A stretch of DNA of 64,000 nt from Kocuria sp. p3-SID1428 (GTDB taxonomy: Bacteria; Actinomycetota; Actinomycetes; Actinomycetales; Micrococcaceae): the NCBI RefSeq assembly GCF_025149945.1, contig NZ_JALXVH010000004.1, forward strand, positions 1 through 64,000. Direction: 5' to 3'. Shown piece after piece: positions 51,111-60,343 of the stretch. The notes beneath the pieces were generated by a model that was given only the letters and a program-made list of their open reading frames with translations, did not search any database and was not told where the DNA came from. Within the stretch, counting starts at the first letter, position 1; every line of letters begins with the position of its first letter. Position numbers and translations under genes: made by a program.

Positions 51111-51396
51111 AGACGCGCCTGCTGCGCGTCCGTGCGCAGTTCATCCCGCTGATCGAGCAGCTGATCATTCGCGCCCAGCGCGAGGGTCGGATCCGTGCAG
51201 ATTTCAGCTCCGCGGATCTTCCGATGTTCTTCACGACGCTCGGTGCGGTGCAGCAGCGCGCCGGCTCGGTGGATTCGCAACTCGTGCATCGCTACGCGGA
51301 GCTGCTGCTGGAGGCGATCGCCCTTGCCGAGGCGACCTCGCAGCACCCGCCGCTGAGCGAGGCGCAGCTGATGATGGTGCTCGGTCAGCGGGGCTG
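51080..51396 (+). pseudogene. C-terminal half of a TetR-family regulator (5' end deleted)
   Basis: In frame, plus strand, to TGA 51394-51396: HQTRLLRVRAQFIPLIEQLI, RAQREGRIRADFSSADLPMF, FTTLGAVQQRAG, HRYAELLLEAIALAE and PPLSEAQLMMVLGQRG. This is the C-terminal ligand half of a TetR regulator. No HTH and no start codon exist; to the left the sequence becomes the membrane-protein remnant on the other strand. Together with that remnant it marks a deletion that removed both 5' halves and the shared promoter. Confidence 0.75.
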
Positions 51397-51590
51397 ACCG
51401 GCGCCAGAGGACAGCGGCCGGACACGCGGAGCCGGCACACCGCCTCCGGCCCCGCGACCAGCGAGTCGCGGGCCGTCGTCGTCGTTGACTACCCTGGCGG
51501 TCGGTGCCTTTGCGCACCCCAGGACCTCGTACGGAAACCCCACGCCAGGCCGCAGCCAGCGGTCGCGGCAGATACCGGAGTGTGCATCTC

Positions 51591-52970
51591 ATGGCCCCCA
51601 AGTCCACGCTGGACAACGTCATCTCGCTGTGCAAGCGACGCGGCTTCGTGTTCCAGGCGGGTGAGATCTACGGCGGCTCGCGCTCGGCCTGGGACTACGG
51701 CCCCCTGGGCGCGGAGCTCAAGGAGAACATCAAGCGCGAGTGGTGGCAGTCCTTCGTGCGTGGGCGCCAGGACATGGTGGGCTTGGACTCCTCGATCATC
51801 CTGCCCTCGGCCGTGTGGGAGGCTTCCGGGCACGTCGCCACGTTCACGGATCCGCTGGTGGAGTGCACCTCGTGCCACACCCGCCACCGCCAGGATCACC
51901 TGGAGGAGGCCTTCGAGGAGAAGAAGGGCCGCGCGCCCGAGTCCATGGCGGAGATCAACTGCCCCAACTGCGGCACCAAGGGCGAGTGGACGGACCCGCA
52001 GCAGTTCTCGGGCCTGATGAAGACCTACCTGGGCCCGGTGGACGATGAGAAGGGCAAGCACTACCTGCGCCCGGAGACCGCCCAGGGCATCTTCGTGAAC
52101 TTCCTCAACGTGGTGACCGCGGCCCGTCAGCGTCCGCCGTTCGGCATCGGCCAGATCGGCAAGGCCTTCCGCAACGAGATCACCCCGGGCAACTTCATCT
52201 TCCGCACGCGCGAGTTCGAGCAGATGGAGATCGAGTACTTCGTGCACCCGGAGGAGGCCAAGGGCTCCTTCGACACCTGGGTGGATGACTGCGAGCGCTG
52301 GTTCACGGATCTGGGCGTGAACCCGCAGAACCTTCGCCGCTTCGACGTCCCGGACGGCGAGCGCGCTCACTACTCGGACGCCACGATCGACCTGGAGTAC
52401 CGCTTCGGCTTCCAGGGCTCGGAGTGGGGCGAGCTGATGGGCGTGGCCAACCGCACGGACTTCGATCTGAGCAACCACACCGAAGCCTCGGGCACCAAGA
52501 TGCAGTACTTCGACCAGGCCTCCGGGGAGCGCTACACCCCGTACGTGATCGAGCCGTCCTTCGGCCTCACGCGCTCCATGATGGCGTTCCTGGTGGACTC
52601 CTACCGCGAGGAGGAGGCCCCCAACACCAAGGGCGGCACGGATGTGCGCACCGTGCTCGGGCTGGACCCGCGCCTGGCCCCGGTCAAGGCTGCGGTCCTG
52701 CCGCTGTCCAAGAAGGACGACCTCAAGGGCGTGGCCGGGGACCTGGCCGCCGAGCTGCGGCGCCGCTGGAACATCGACTACGACGACGCCGGGGCCATCG
52801 GCCGCCGCTACCGCCGCCAGGACGAGATCGGCACGCCGTACTGCGTGACGGTGGACTTCGACACCCTCGAGGACCAGGCCGTGACCATCCGCGAGCGCGA
52901 CGAGATGACCCAGGAGCGCGTCTCCCTGGACCGGGTCAGCGCGTACCTGGCCGACAAGCTGGGCTGCTGA
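51591..52970 (+). CDS. glyS: Glycyl-tRNA synthetase (alpha2 dimeric type)
   Basis: This 459-aa class II synthetase charges tRNA(Gly). The N-terminal motif [18 protein letters not shown], a zinc-like CxxC pair (CTSC and CPNC), motif 2 [20 protein letters not shown] and motif 3 [14 protein letters not shown] are complete. RBS GGAG precedes ATG 51591, chosen over the longer frame to 51504. The length fits actinobacterial GlyRS (about 460). GNAT gene follows 12 bp later. Confidence 0.96.
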   Translation: MAPKSTLDNVISLCKRRGFVFQAGEIYGGSRSAWDYGPLGAELKENIKREWWQSFVRGRQDMVGLDSSIILPSAVWEASGHVATFTDPLVECTSCHTRHRQDHLEEAFEEKKGRAPESMAEINCPNCGTKGEWTDPQQFSGLMKTYLGPVDDEKGKHYLRPETAQGIFVNFLNVVTAARQRPPFGIGQIGKAFRNEITPGNFIFRTREFEQMEIEYFVHPEEAKGSFDTWVDDCERWFTDLGVNPQNLRRFDVPDGERAHYSDATIDLEYRFGFQGSEWGELMGVANRTDFDLSNHTEASGTKMQYFDQASGERYTPYVIEPSFGLTRSMMAFLVDSYREEEAPNTKGGTDVRTVLGLDPRLAPVKAAVLPLSKKDDLKGVAGDLAAELRRRWNIDYDDAGAIGRRYRRQDEIGTPYCVTVDFDTLEDQAVTIRERDEMTQERVSLDRVSAYLADKLGC

Positions 52971-52982
52971 GCGGAGGATCGC

Positions 52983-53963
52983 ATGAGTGTTCAACTGCGC
53001 ACCTGGGAGCAGGGCGATGACCTCGCCCTGCTCGAGGTCCTGCCTGCGCCCGAGTCCGATCCCGTCGTCGCCCTGCGGGCCCTCATGGGCCCGGACACCG
53101 ACGAGCCCGCGTTCTCGCGCACGGTCGTGGCCGTCGACGACGGCGTGGTGATCGGCGGCGGCGCGGTGCAGCTGCACCCCATGCACCCCGAGCGTCTGTG
53201 GGCCTTCGCTGAGGTGGCCACGGCCAACCGCGGCGAGGGCACGGGCCGGCTGATCGTGGATCGCCTGCGGGAGATCGCCGCCGAGGCCTTCCCGGGCAAG
53301 CCCCTGCGCACCAAGGCCGCGCCCGAGACCTCGGGGGCAGGCTTCGCCGCGCATGCGGGCATGGTGCCGGTCATGACGCACCGTCATGTGGTGATCGCTC
53401 CCGGCGCCCTGCCGCCGCAGCCGATCGGCGAGGGGGACTCCGCGACCGAGGCGATCGAGGATCTGGCCACGGGCTCAGTCGAGCTCACCAGGGCGGTGGG
53501 GGAGTTCTACCGCTCCGTCAACGCCTGGGACGCCCCGGCCGAGCTGTCACTGGGGCAGGTGAACCAGCAGTTCCTCTCGGAGACCTCGCAGGCCTACGGG
53601 GCGATCGTGCTGCGCCGCGGCATCGACCGCGGGGCGGGTCGCACCGGGAGCATCGGGGCCTTCGCGATCAGCTACCGCTCGCTCGAGCTGGATCAGGAGC
53701 GCTCGCAGGCCGACGCCGAGCGGCTCGAGGAGCTCGACGAACTGCCCACCGACGTCCTGGTGGGCTGGGACCCGTCGCTGTCCGACGAGGACGCGGCGAT
53801 CGCGGTCGCCAAGCTGCTCGGCCTGCTCGTGGCCCGCTACCCGGTGCGCGTGGAGGTCACCGACGCCATGCGCCCGCTGGCGATCGTGTGCGCCCAGCTC
53901 GTCGCGGACGGGGTGGCCAAGGTCGTGGACGAGTCCGTGACCTACGCCGATCCCGCCGAGTGA
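52983..53963 (+). CDS. GNAT-family N-acetyltransferase
   Basis: This 326-aa protein has a GNAT domain at the N-terminus. AEVATANRGEGTGRLIVDRL includes the acetyl-CoA loop form R/Q-xxGxG/A, and FAAHAGMVPVMTHRHVV is the C-terminal strand. Residues 150-326 look like a degenerate second GNAT or an unrelated alpha/beta domain (VTYADPAE at the end). The substrate is unknown. RBS GGAGGA precedes ATG 52983. It lies 12 bp after glyS and may be co-transcribed. The 277-bp gap after it shows nothing. Confidence 0.82.
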   Translation: MSVQLRTWEQGDDLALLEVLPAPESDPVVALRALMGPDTDEPAFSRTVVAVDDGVVIGGGAVQLHPMHPERLWAFAEVATANRGEGTGRLIVDRLREIAAEAFPGKPLRTKAAPETSGAGFAAHAGMVPVMTHRHVVIAPGALPPQPIGEGDSATEAIEDLATGSVELTRAVGEFYRSVNAWDAPAELSLGQVNQQFLSETSQAYGAIVLRRGIDRGAGRTGSIGAFAISYRSLELDQERSQADAERLEELDELPTDVLVGWDPSLSDEDAAIAVAKLLGLLVARYPVRVEVTDAMRPLAIVCAQLVADGVAKVVDESVTYADPAE

Positions 53964-54240
53964 GCCTCGCCGTCTGATCCCGCACCTTCTGGGCTGACGA
54001 CAGCGGCCGGTGCCTCCCCTTCTCGGGCGCCGGCTGCGAACTGGACGGAGTGTGCGTCACGGCATTCTCCTGTCGACGGGGAGGAGCGGCCTCGGGGCGC
54101 TCCTCCGGTTCAGTGCCCCGGTTCTAAGCAACAGGTTTGCTCATGTGAACTCCGGAGTCGGGGTGAGGGAGCCGCTGAGGAGCCCGGAATGTGCCGGAGA
54201 TCGCCCGAACGCGGCGGCAGTCCTGTGGGAAGATGCCCCG

Positions 54241-55506
54241 ATGACCACAACCGCCGAGCCCCGCCAGGAGACCGCCCTCGCGCAGCAAGCGCAGGGGCCG
54301 TCGTCGTACCGTCAGCCGTTCGGCCCGGGAACGATCGAGACCACGCTGGCCGACGAGGCCGTGACCCTGGACCTGCCGCCGCTGCGGCTGGGCGGGCTGA
54401 CGATCGATGTCCCCGTGGTGCTCGCGCCCATGGCCGGGGTGACGAACAAGGCCTTCCGCGCCCTGTGCCGCGCCCACGGCGGGGGGCTGTACGTGACCGA
54501 GATGGTCACGGCCCGCGCCCTCGTGGAGCGCCGCGAGAAGTCCCTGCAGATCGTCCACCACGACCCGCACGAGACCCCGCGCTCGGTGCAGATCTACGGC
54601 GTGGACGCGGTGAATGTGGGCAAGGCCGTGCGGATGGTGGTCGAGGAGGACATCGCCGACCACATCGACCTGAACTTCGGCTGCCCCGTGCCCAAGGTGA
54701 CCAAGCGCGGCGGGGGATCGGCGCTGCCGTGGAAGACGGATCTCTTCGAGGCGATCCTCTCCGCCGCGGTGCGCGAGGCTCAGGGGCTGCCCGTCACGAT
54801 CAAGACCCGCAAGGGCATCGACGACGACCACCTCACCTACCTCGAGGCGGGTCGGATGGCCCGCGACCTCGGCATCGCCGGGATGACCCTGCACGGGCGC
54901 ACCCTGGAGCAGCACTACTCCGGCCAGGCCGACTGGTCGTCGATCGCCCGGCTGCGCGAGGCGATCCCGGACATGCCGATCCTGGGCAACGGCGATATCT
55001 GGTCCGCCGAGGACGCGGTGCGCATGGTCAACGAGACGGGCGTGGACGGCGTGGTCATCGGGCGCGGCTGCCAGGGACGGCCCTGGCTGTTCGGCGATCT
55101 GCAGGCCGCGTTCGACGGCAGCCGGGAGCGTGCCCGCCCCGGGCTGCGCGCTGTGGCCGCCACCATCTACCGCCACGCCCAGCTGCTGGTCGAGCAGGAC
55201 GGCGACGAGCTGCAGGGCCTGCGCGAGATCCGCAAGCACGTGGCCTGGTACTTCAAGGGCTACCCCGTCGGCGGAGATCTGCGCGCGCGGCTGTCCCTGG
55301 TCGAGACGCTGGATCAGCTCGAGGAGCTGCTCTCGTCCATGGACCTGGACCAGCCGTACCCGGGGGCTGCTGTCGAGGGCCCGCGCGGGCGCGCGGGCAA
55401 TCCCAAGAAGGCCGCGCTGCCGGACCGCTGGCTCGAGGACCGGCAGATCCACGACGACCAGCGATTGGGCCTGGTCGACGCCGAGCTCGACGTCTCCGGC
55501 GGCTGA
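54241..55506 (+). CDS. dusB: tRNA-dihydrouridine synthase
   Basis: This 421-aa FMN enzyme reduces uridine in the D-loop of tRNA with NADPH. APMAGVTNKAFRAL binds FMN. The catalytic Cys is in LNFGCPVPKVTKRGGGSAL, and IKTRKGIDDDH and GVVIGRGCQGRPWLFGDL complete the barrel. ATG 54241 was chosen: GAAGAT lies 6 nt upstream and a possible leaderless start fits the local pattern; there is no ribosome site. About 90 residues beyond the usual DusB length lie in the N- and C-terminal tails. dgt follows. Confidence 0.94.
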   Translation: MTTTAEPRQETALAQQAQGPSSYRQPFGPGTIETTLADEAVTLDLPPLRLGGLTIDVPVVLAPMAGVTNKAFRALCRAHGGGLYVTEMVTARALVERREKSLQIVHHDPHETPRSVQIYGVDAVNVGKAVRMVVEEDIADHIDLNFGCPVPKVTKRGGGSALPWKTDLFEAILSAAVREAQGLPVTIKTRKGIDDDHLTYLEAGRMARDLGIAGMTLHGRTLEQHYSGQADWSSIARLREAIPDMPILGNGDIWSAEDAVRMVNETGVDGVVIGRGCQGRPWLFGDLQAAFDGSRERARPGLRAVAATIYRHAQLLVEQDGDELQGLREIRKHVAWYFKGYPVGGDLRARLSLVETLDQLEELLSSMDLDQPYPGAAVEGPRGRAGNPKKAALPDRWLEDRQIHDDQRLGLVDAELDVSGG

Positions 55507-55522
55507 GGCGCCCCCGAGCGGG

Positions 55523-55528
55523 CACAAT
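55523..55528 (+). promoter_or_regulatory. -10 box of leaderless dgt transcript
   Basis: CACAAT lies 6 nt before GTG 55535. Confidence 0.5.
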
Positions 55529-55534
55529 GGCCTG

Positions 55535-56917
55535 GTGATAAATGAGCCGAGCCACGAGAACCAGCAGGAGCTCCCGCTCGAGGGCGTGGCGGAGATGCTC
55601 GCCGCCGTCGACCGCACCCGCGAGGCCGAGCAGGGCTACAGCGCCCGCGACATCGAACGGTGGGTGCGCGAGGATCATCACAACAAGTACCGCTCGCACT
55701 TCGAGCGCGATCGCGCCCGCGTGCTGCACTCCTCGGCCCTGCGCCGCCTGGCCGCCAAGACCCAGGTGGTCGACCCCGGGGCCGACGACTTCGCGCGCAA
55801 CCGCCTGACGCATTCGCTCGAGGTCGCCCAGATCGGCCGGGAGATCGGACGTCTGATGGGCTGCAACCCGGACGTCGTCGACGCCGCCTGTTTGTCCCAC
55901 GACCTCGGCCACCCGCCGTTCGGGCACAACGGGGAGACGGAGCTCAACGCGCTCGCCGGGGACATCGGCGGCTTCGAGGGCAATGCGCAGACCCTGCGGC
56001 TGCTCGTGCGGCTGGAGCCCAAGGTCATCGCCCAGGACGGCAGCCCCGCCGGGCTGAACCTCACCCGCGCCGCGCTGGACGCCACGTGCAAGTACCCGTG
56101 GCGGGCCTCGGAGGCGCCCCAGCAGGCGGACGGGACGCGCTCGCGGAAGTTCGGCGTCTACGAGGACGACCTGCCGGTCTTCAAGTGGATGCGCGAGGGC
56201 GCCCCGGCGCGCACCAAGTGCCTCGAGGCCCAGGTCATGGACCTGGCCGATGACATCTCCTACTCGGTGCACGACGTCGAGGACGCCGTCGCCGCAGGAG
56301 CCGTGCGGCTGTCCCGGCTGAAGGATCCCGCTCAGCGCGAGCGCGTGTTCGACAAGACCCGCGAGTGGTACCTCCCCGGTGCGGAGGACGCCGAGCTGGA
56401 CGAGGCGCTGACCCGTCTGGAGAACGCCCCGGAATGGGCCTCCGAGATGCGGGGATCGCGCCAGGACCTGGCTCGGCTCAAGGACATGACCTCCCAGCTG
56501 ATCGGGCGCTTCGCCACCTCGGCCGTGGCCGCCACGCGTCGGGTCACGGGCTCGGATCCGCTGACCCGCTACGACGCCTCCCTGGTGGTCCCGCAGGAGA
56601 CCGACGTAGAGATCGCCGTGCTCAAGGGCATCGCCGTGACCTACGTGATGACCGAGCGCGACTCCCAGGTGGTCTACGACCGCCAGCGCGAGACGCTGCG
56701 CCTGCTGGTCGAGGCCATGATGGACTCGGACGGCCGCTACCTGGCCCCGGAGTTCCGCGGTGACTGGCACGGTCTCGGCGACGGCCCCGGTGCCGAGGCT
56801 CTGCGTCTGCGCATCGTGATCGATCAGGTGGCCTCGCTGACCGACACCTCGGCAGTGCGGCTGCACCATCGCCTCCAGGGCACCGACCGTCGCCTGGGGG
56901 ACACCCCGCTGTGGTGA
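55535..56917 (+). CDS. dgt: dGTPase-like HD-domain triphosphohydrolase
   Basis: This 460-aa enzyme hydrolyses dNTPs to deoxynucleoside and triphosphate. The HD metal site is intact: RNRLTHSLEVAQIGREIG, CLSHDLGHPPFGHNGE (His-Asp) and VMDLADDISYSVHDVED (Asp). A C-terminal helical region follows. GTG 55535 lies 6 nt after CACAAT and has no ribosome site, so it was chosen as leaderless. The next gene, dnaG, is often near dgt in Actinobacteria; here two transporters are inserted. Confidence 0.94.
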   Translation: MINEPSHENQQELPLEGVAEMLAAVDRTREAEQGYSARDIERWVREDHHNKYRSHFERDRARVLHSSALRRLAAKTQVVDPGADDFARNRLTHSLEVAQIGREIGRLMGCNPDVVDAACLSHDLGHPPFGHNGETELNALAGDIGGFEGNAQTLRLLVRLEPKVIAQDGSPAGLNLTRAALDATCKYPWRASEAPQQADGTRSRKFGVYEDDLPVFKWMREGAPARTKCLEAQVMDLADDISYSVHDVEDAVAAGAVRLSRLKDPAQRERVFDKTREWYLPGAEDAELDEALTRLENAPEWASEMRGSRQDLARLKDMTSQLIGRFATSAVAATRRVTGSDPLTRYDASLVVPQETDVEIAVLKGIAVTYVMTERDSQVVYDRQRETLRLLVEAMMDSDGRYLAPEFRGDWHGLGDGPGAEALRLRIVIDQVASLTDTSAVRLHHRLQGTDRRLGDTPLW

Positions 56918-57071
56918 GCGCGCCGTCGTGACCGCCGTTCCGGCGACGAGCCGAACTGCCAGGTTCTCCTCAGCCTGCGCCCAGCTCCCTTAGACTTCCC
57001 TTGCGTAGGCACCATCGCATCGCCGACAGGCATCCACGACACGCGCAGGACGCGGGAACAGGCAGCACACC

Positions 57072-58415
57072 GTGATCGGAATCCTCTGGGGCATCGGAGG
57101 CATGGCAGGGATCCTGCTCATCGCCTTCCTCCTCTCCTCCAACCGGCGGGCGATCAGGATCCGCACCGTCGCCGCGGCCCTGGGCCTGCAGGTCGTGTTC
57201 GGCATCGCCGTCCTCTACTGGCCGTTCGGCCAGCGGGTCCTCGAGATCGTCTCGAGCGGGGTCCAGGAGGTCATCGGCTCGGCGAACGCCGGCATCGACT
57301 TCGTGTTCGGCGGTCTCGTGCCGGAGGACGGTGTGGTCTTCGCGCTGCAGGTCCTGCCGGTCATCATTTTCTTCGCCTCGCTGACCGCGGTGCTCTACCA
57401 CTGGGGCATCCTGCAGTTCGTCGTGAACTGGCTGGGCCGCGGCATCGGCTGGCTGCTGGGCACCCGGCGCGCCGAGTCCGTCAACACGGCGGCCAACATC
57501 TTCGTGGGCCAGACCGAGGCCCCGCTGGTCATCCGCCCCTACATCCCCGGGCTCACGCGCTCCGGGCTGTTCGCCGTCATGGTGGGCGGGCTGACCACCG
57601 TCGCCGGCTCCGTGCTGGTCGGCTACTCCCTGCTGGGCGCCCCGCTCGAGTACCTGATCGCCGCTTCCTTCATGGCCGCCCCGGGCGCGCTGCTCATGGC
57701 GAAGATCCTGGAGCCGGAGACCGTCTCGGACGAGGAGGCCGACCGCCTGGAGAAGGTCGGTGCCGCCAAGCTGGCCGCCGAGAACAGCGATGTCCCCGTC
57801 GTCGCCGCGACCGACGACGCCGCAGCCGATGCCCCGTGGGCCGATGGCGAGCAGGCGGAGGAGGCCGTCGTCGTCGAGGATCCGGGAGACGCTCTCAAGC
57901 ACCGCAACGTGATCGACGCCGCCGCGGCCGGCGCCAGCGACGGCCTGCGCCTGGCGCTGACCGTGGGCGCCATGCTGCTGGCGTTCATCGCGCTGATCGC
58001 CCTGGTCAACCTGATCATCGGCACGGTCGGCGGCTGGTTCGGCGCCCCGGATCTGACCTTCGAGCAGATCCTGGGCTGGGTCTTCGCCCCGATCATGACC
58101 ATGATCGGCGTGCCGTGGAACGAGGCCGTGGCCTCCGGCAGCTTCGTGGGCCAGAAGGTCGTGGTCAACGAGTTCGTGGCCTTCGCCGACTTCGGCCCGC
58201 AGATCGAGAGCTTCAGCCCCAAGACGGCTGCCATCACCACCTTCGCCCTCACCGGCTTCGCCAACCTCAGCTCGCTGGGCATCCTGCTGGGCGGTCTGGG
58301 CGGACTGGCCCCGGAGCGCCGCCCGGAGATCGCCGAGCTCGGCATCCGCGCCATCCTGGCCGCCACCCTGGCCAACCTGATGTCTGCGACCATCGTCGGC
58401 ATGATGCTCGCCTGA
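57072..58415 (+). CDS. Concentrative nucleoside transporter (NupC/CNT family)
   Basis: This 447-aa membrane carrier imports nucleosides with H+ or Na+. The CNT hallmarks NIFVGQTEAPLVIRPYIPGL and SVLVGYSLLGAP are followed by AASFMAAPGALLMAKI. VVNEFVAFADFG and ITTFALTGFANLSSLGILLGG are near the end. A hydrophilic insertion of about 70 residues rich in Asp/Glu/Ala (residues 220-285) is unusual. GTG 57072 is the start used; a TAGACT -10 box lies at 56991-56996, giving a leader of about 70 nt. It stands alone. Confidence 0.93.
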   Translation: MIGILWGIGGMAGILLIAFLLSSNRRAIRIRTVAAALGLQVVFGIAVLYWPFGQRVLEIVSSGVQEVIGSANAGIDFVFGGLVPEDGVVFALQVLPVIIFFASLTAVLYHWGILQFVVNWLGRGIGWLLGTRRAESVNTAANIFVGQTEAPLVIRPYIPGLTRSGLFAVMVGGLTTVAGSVLVGYSLLGAPLEYLIAASFMAAPGALLMAKILEPETVSDEEADRLEKVGAAKLAAENSDVPVVAATDDAAADAPWADGEQAEEAVVVEDPGDALKHRNVIDAAAAGASDGLRLALTVGAMLLAFIALIALVNLIIGTVGGWFGAPDLTFEQILGWVFAPIMTMIGVPWNEAVASGSFVGQKVVVNEFVAFADFGPQIESFSPKTAAITTFALTGFANLSSLGILLGGLGGLAPERRPEIAELGIRAILAATLANLMSATIVGMMLA

Positions 58416-58457
58416 GCCTCTGACCCGCACGTCACGCGGCCCGTCGGGGCACCTCAT

Positions 58458-58463
58458 TAGGAT
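58458..58463 (+). promoter_or_regulatory. -10 box upstream of small membrane gene
   Basis: TAGGAT lies 99 bp before ATG 58563. No good -35 is seen. Confidence 0.4.
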
Positions 58464-58562
58464 GGTGTACCGACGGGCCGCCTCTCATCTGCCGGACCGG
58501 TCCTCATGCCCTGACCAGCACCGGGCCCCCGACCGCACCCACCCTCCAAGGAGCGCCAGACC

Positions 58563-58826
58563 ATGGCATCGGCACAGCAGTCCCCGAACGGCCGCGTCCC
58601 CGCCGGGGTCGACTCACCGAAGGCCCAGGAGGCCTCGCGCGCTCCCGGGATGATCGTCTCCGCCGTCGTCCTGCTGATCGCCGCGCTGTCGATCGTGCTG
58701 CCGCATCTGATCGAGGCGGCCGGGTGGATGCGCACGTTGGGACTGGTCCTCGGGCTGATCCTCATCGGCGTGGGCACCGTGGTCTTCGTCCAGGAGCTGC
58801 GCCGCCAGTCGATCGTGCGGCGCTGA
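58563..58826 (+). CDS. Small two-TM membrane protein
   Basis: Not recognised. The 87-aa protein has a hydrophilic N-terminal tail of about 30 residues and two TM helices (MIVSAVVLLIAALSIVLP and LGLVLGLILIGVGTVVFV). A basic C-terminus, RRQSIVRR, follows. A perfect AAGGAG precedes ATG 58563, supporting that it is real. It lies between a nucleoside carrier and an aromatic acid carrier without overlap. Confidence 0.75.
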   Translation: MASAQQSPNGRVPAGVDSPKAQEASRAPGMIVSAVVLLIAALSIVLPHLIEAAGWMRTLGLVLGLILIGVGTVVFVQELRRQSIVRR

Positions 58827-58977
58827 AGACGGCCCTCCGGCGGCAGCGTCTGTCGGCACGCCGTCATCCCGTTGAACGGAATCGGCCTTCGAGCGGCGAG
58901 TGACGCGGATTACAGTGAACCGGCCCGCGTCCCGTGGGTCCGACCCCCGAATCGCCCTGCGCGAAGGAGACACGCCC

Positions 58978-60321
58978 GTGCCCGCTGAGACCCCCGTGAA
59001 CCAGGTCCTGCGCGGCCGCGCCTGGGTGGCGCCGCTGTGCTGGATCGCCGTGCTGCTCGACGGCTTCGACGCCGTCGTCCTGGGCGCGGTCATGCCCTCC
59101 ATGATCGAGGACCCGGACTTCGGGCTCTCGGCCGCCTCCGGCACGGCCGTGGCGACCGCCGGACTGTTCGGCATGATGGTCGGCGCTCTCGGGATGGGCT
59201 GGGCCACGGACCGCTTCGGCCGCCGTCGGATGCTGATCGGCGCGGTGACGATCTTCTCCCTGCTGACCCTGGCCATGGCCTTCACCGACTCGATCGCCGT
59301 GTTCGGGATCCTGCGCTTCCTGGCCGGCGTGGGCCTGGGCGGCTGCCTGCCCACCGCGATCTCCATGGTCACGGAGTTCTCCTCCGCCCGTCGCACAGGC
59401 AATGCGACCACCACCGTCATGACCGGCTACCACGTCGGAGCGGTGCTCACCGCGGCGCTGGCGATCTGGATCGTCACGCAGCTGTCCTGGCACGCCATGT
59501 TCATCGCCGGCGCCCTGCCGGCCGTGATCCTGGTGCCGCTGATGCTGCGCTTCCTGCCCGAGTCCCCGGAGTTCCTGCTCTCGCAGGGACGCCGCGACGA
59601 GGCCCGGGCAGTCGCCGAGCACTACGGCATCGACTTCGCCACGCGGCTGGAGCGCCAGGAGGCCCTCACCAGGGCCGGATCGGATACCCAGAAGGAGAAG
59701 GTCGGGGCCGGCCTGCTGCTGTCCGGTCCGTACCGCCGCAACACCGTGATCCTGTGGATCGCCTCCTTCATGGGCCTGCTGCTGGTCTACGGTCTGAACA
59801 CCTGGCTGCCGCAGATCATGCGCGCCGCCGACTACGACCTCGGCAATGCCCTGGGCTTCCTGCTGATCCTCAACGTGGGCGCGATCGTCGGGCTGTTCAT
59901 CGCCGGGCGGGCAGCGGACCGGTTCACCCCTCGGATCGCGGGCATCGTGTGGTTCCTGGGGGCCGCCGTCATGCTCTCGGCGCTGGTGATCCGCCTGCCG
60001 CTGGGCGGGATCTACGTCATGGTCTTCCTCACCGGCTGCTTCGTGTTCTCCGCGCAGGTGCTGGTCTACGCCTTCACCGCCTCCAACTACCCTGCGCAGG
60101 TCCGGGCCACCGCGCTGGGCATGTCGGCCGGCACGGGGCGCCTGGGTGCGATCTCCGGACCGCTGGTGGGCGGCACCCTGCTCTCCGCCGGGCTGGCCCA
60201 CCCGTGGGGCTTCTTCGCCTTCGCCCTGGCCGCGCTGCTGGGCGGCGGTGCGCTGTCGGCCGCCCGCACCCTCGACCCGGAGGCTCCTGCCAGCCCGGTC
60301 CCCGGGGGCCCGGGCGATTGA
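58978..60321 (+). CDS. MFS transporter, aromatic acid:H+ symporter (AAHS) type
   Basis: This 447-aa, 12-TM major facilitator has the AAHS signature LLDGFDAVVLGAVMPSM in TM1 (DGFD) and GWATDRFGRRRMLIGAV in loop 2-3. VRATALGMSAGTGRLGAI near TM11 also fits. Members (PcaK, BenK) import protocatechuate, 4-hydroxybenzoate or benzoate. GTG 58978 follows AAGGAG and was chosen over ATG 58900. No catabolic gene is nearby, so the substrate is open. Confidence 0.88.
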   Translation: MPAETPVNQVLRGRAWVAPLCWIAVLLDGFDAVVLGAVMPSMIEDPDFGLSAASGTAVATAGLFGMMVGALGMGWATDRFGRRRMLIGAVTIFSLLTLAMAFTDSIAVFGILRFLAGVGLGGCLPTAISMVTEFSSARRTGNATTTVMTGYHVGAVLTAALAIWIVTQLSWHAMFIAGALPAVILVPLMLRFLPESPEFLLSQGRRDEARAVAEHYGIDFATRLERQEALTRAGSDTQKEKVGAGLLLSGPYRRNTVILWIASFMGLLLVYGLNTWLPQIMRAADYDLGNALGFLLILNVGAIVGLFIAGRAADRFTPRIAGIVWFLGAAVMLSALVIRLPLGGIYVMVFLTGCFVFSAQVLVYAFTASNYPAQVRATALGMSAGTGRLGAISGPLVGGTLLSAGLAHPWGFFAFALAALLGGGALSAARTLDPEAPASPVPGGPGD

Positions 60322-60331
60322 CCGACGGCCG

Positions 60332-60337
60332 TAGAAT
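60332..60337 (+). promoter_or_regulatory. -10 box of leaderless dnaG transcript
   Basis: TAGAAT lies 6 nt before GTG 60344. Confidence 0.55.
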
Positions 60338-60343
60338 GGCCCA

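Noticed and set aside
51489-53387. 632-codon minus-strand ORF
   Set aside because: It is antisense to glyS and the GNAT gene; no domain and no ribosome site.
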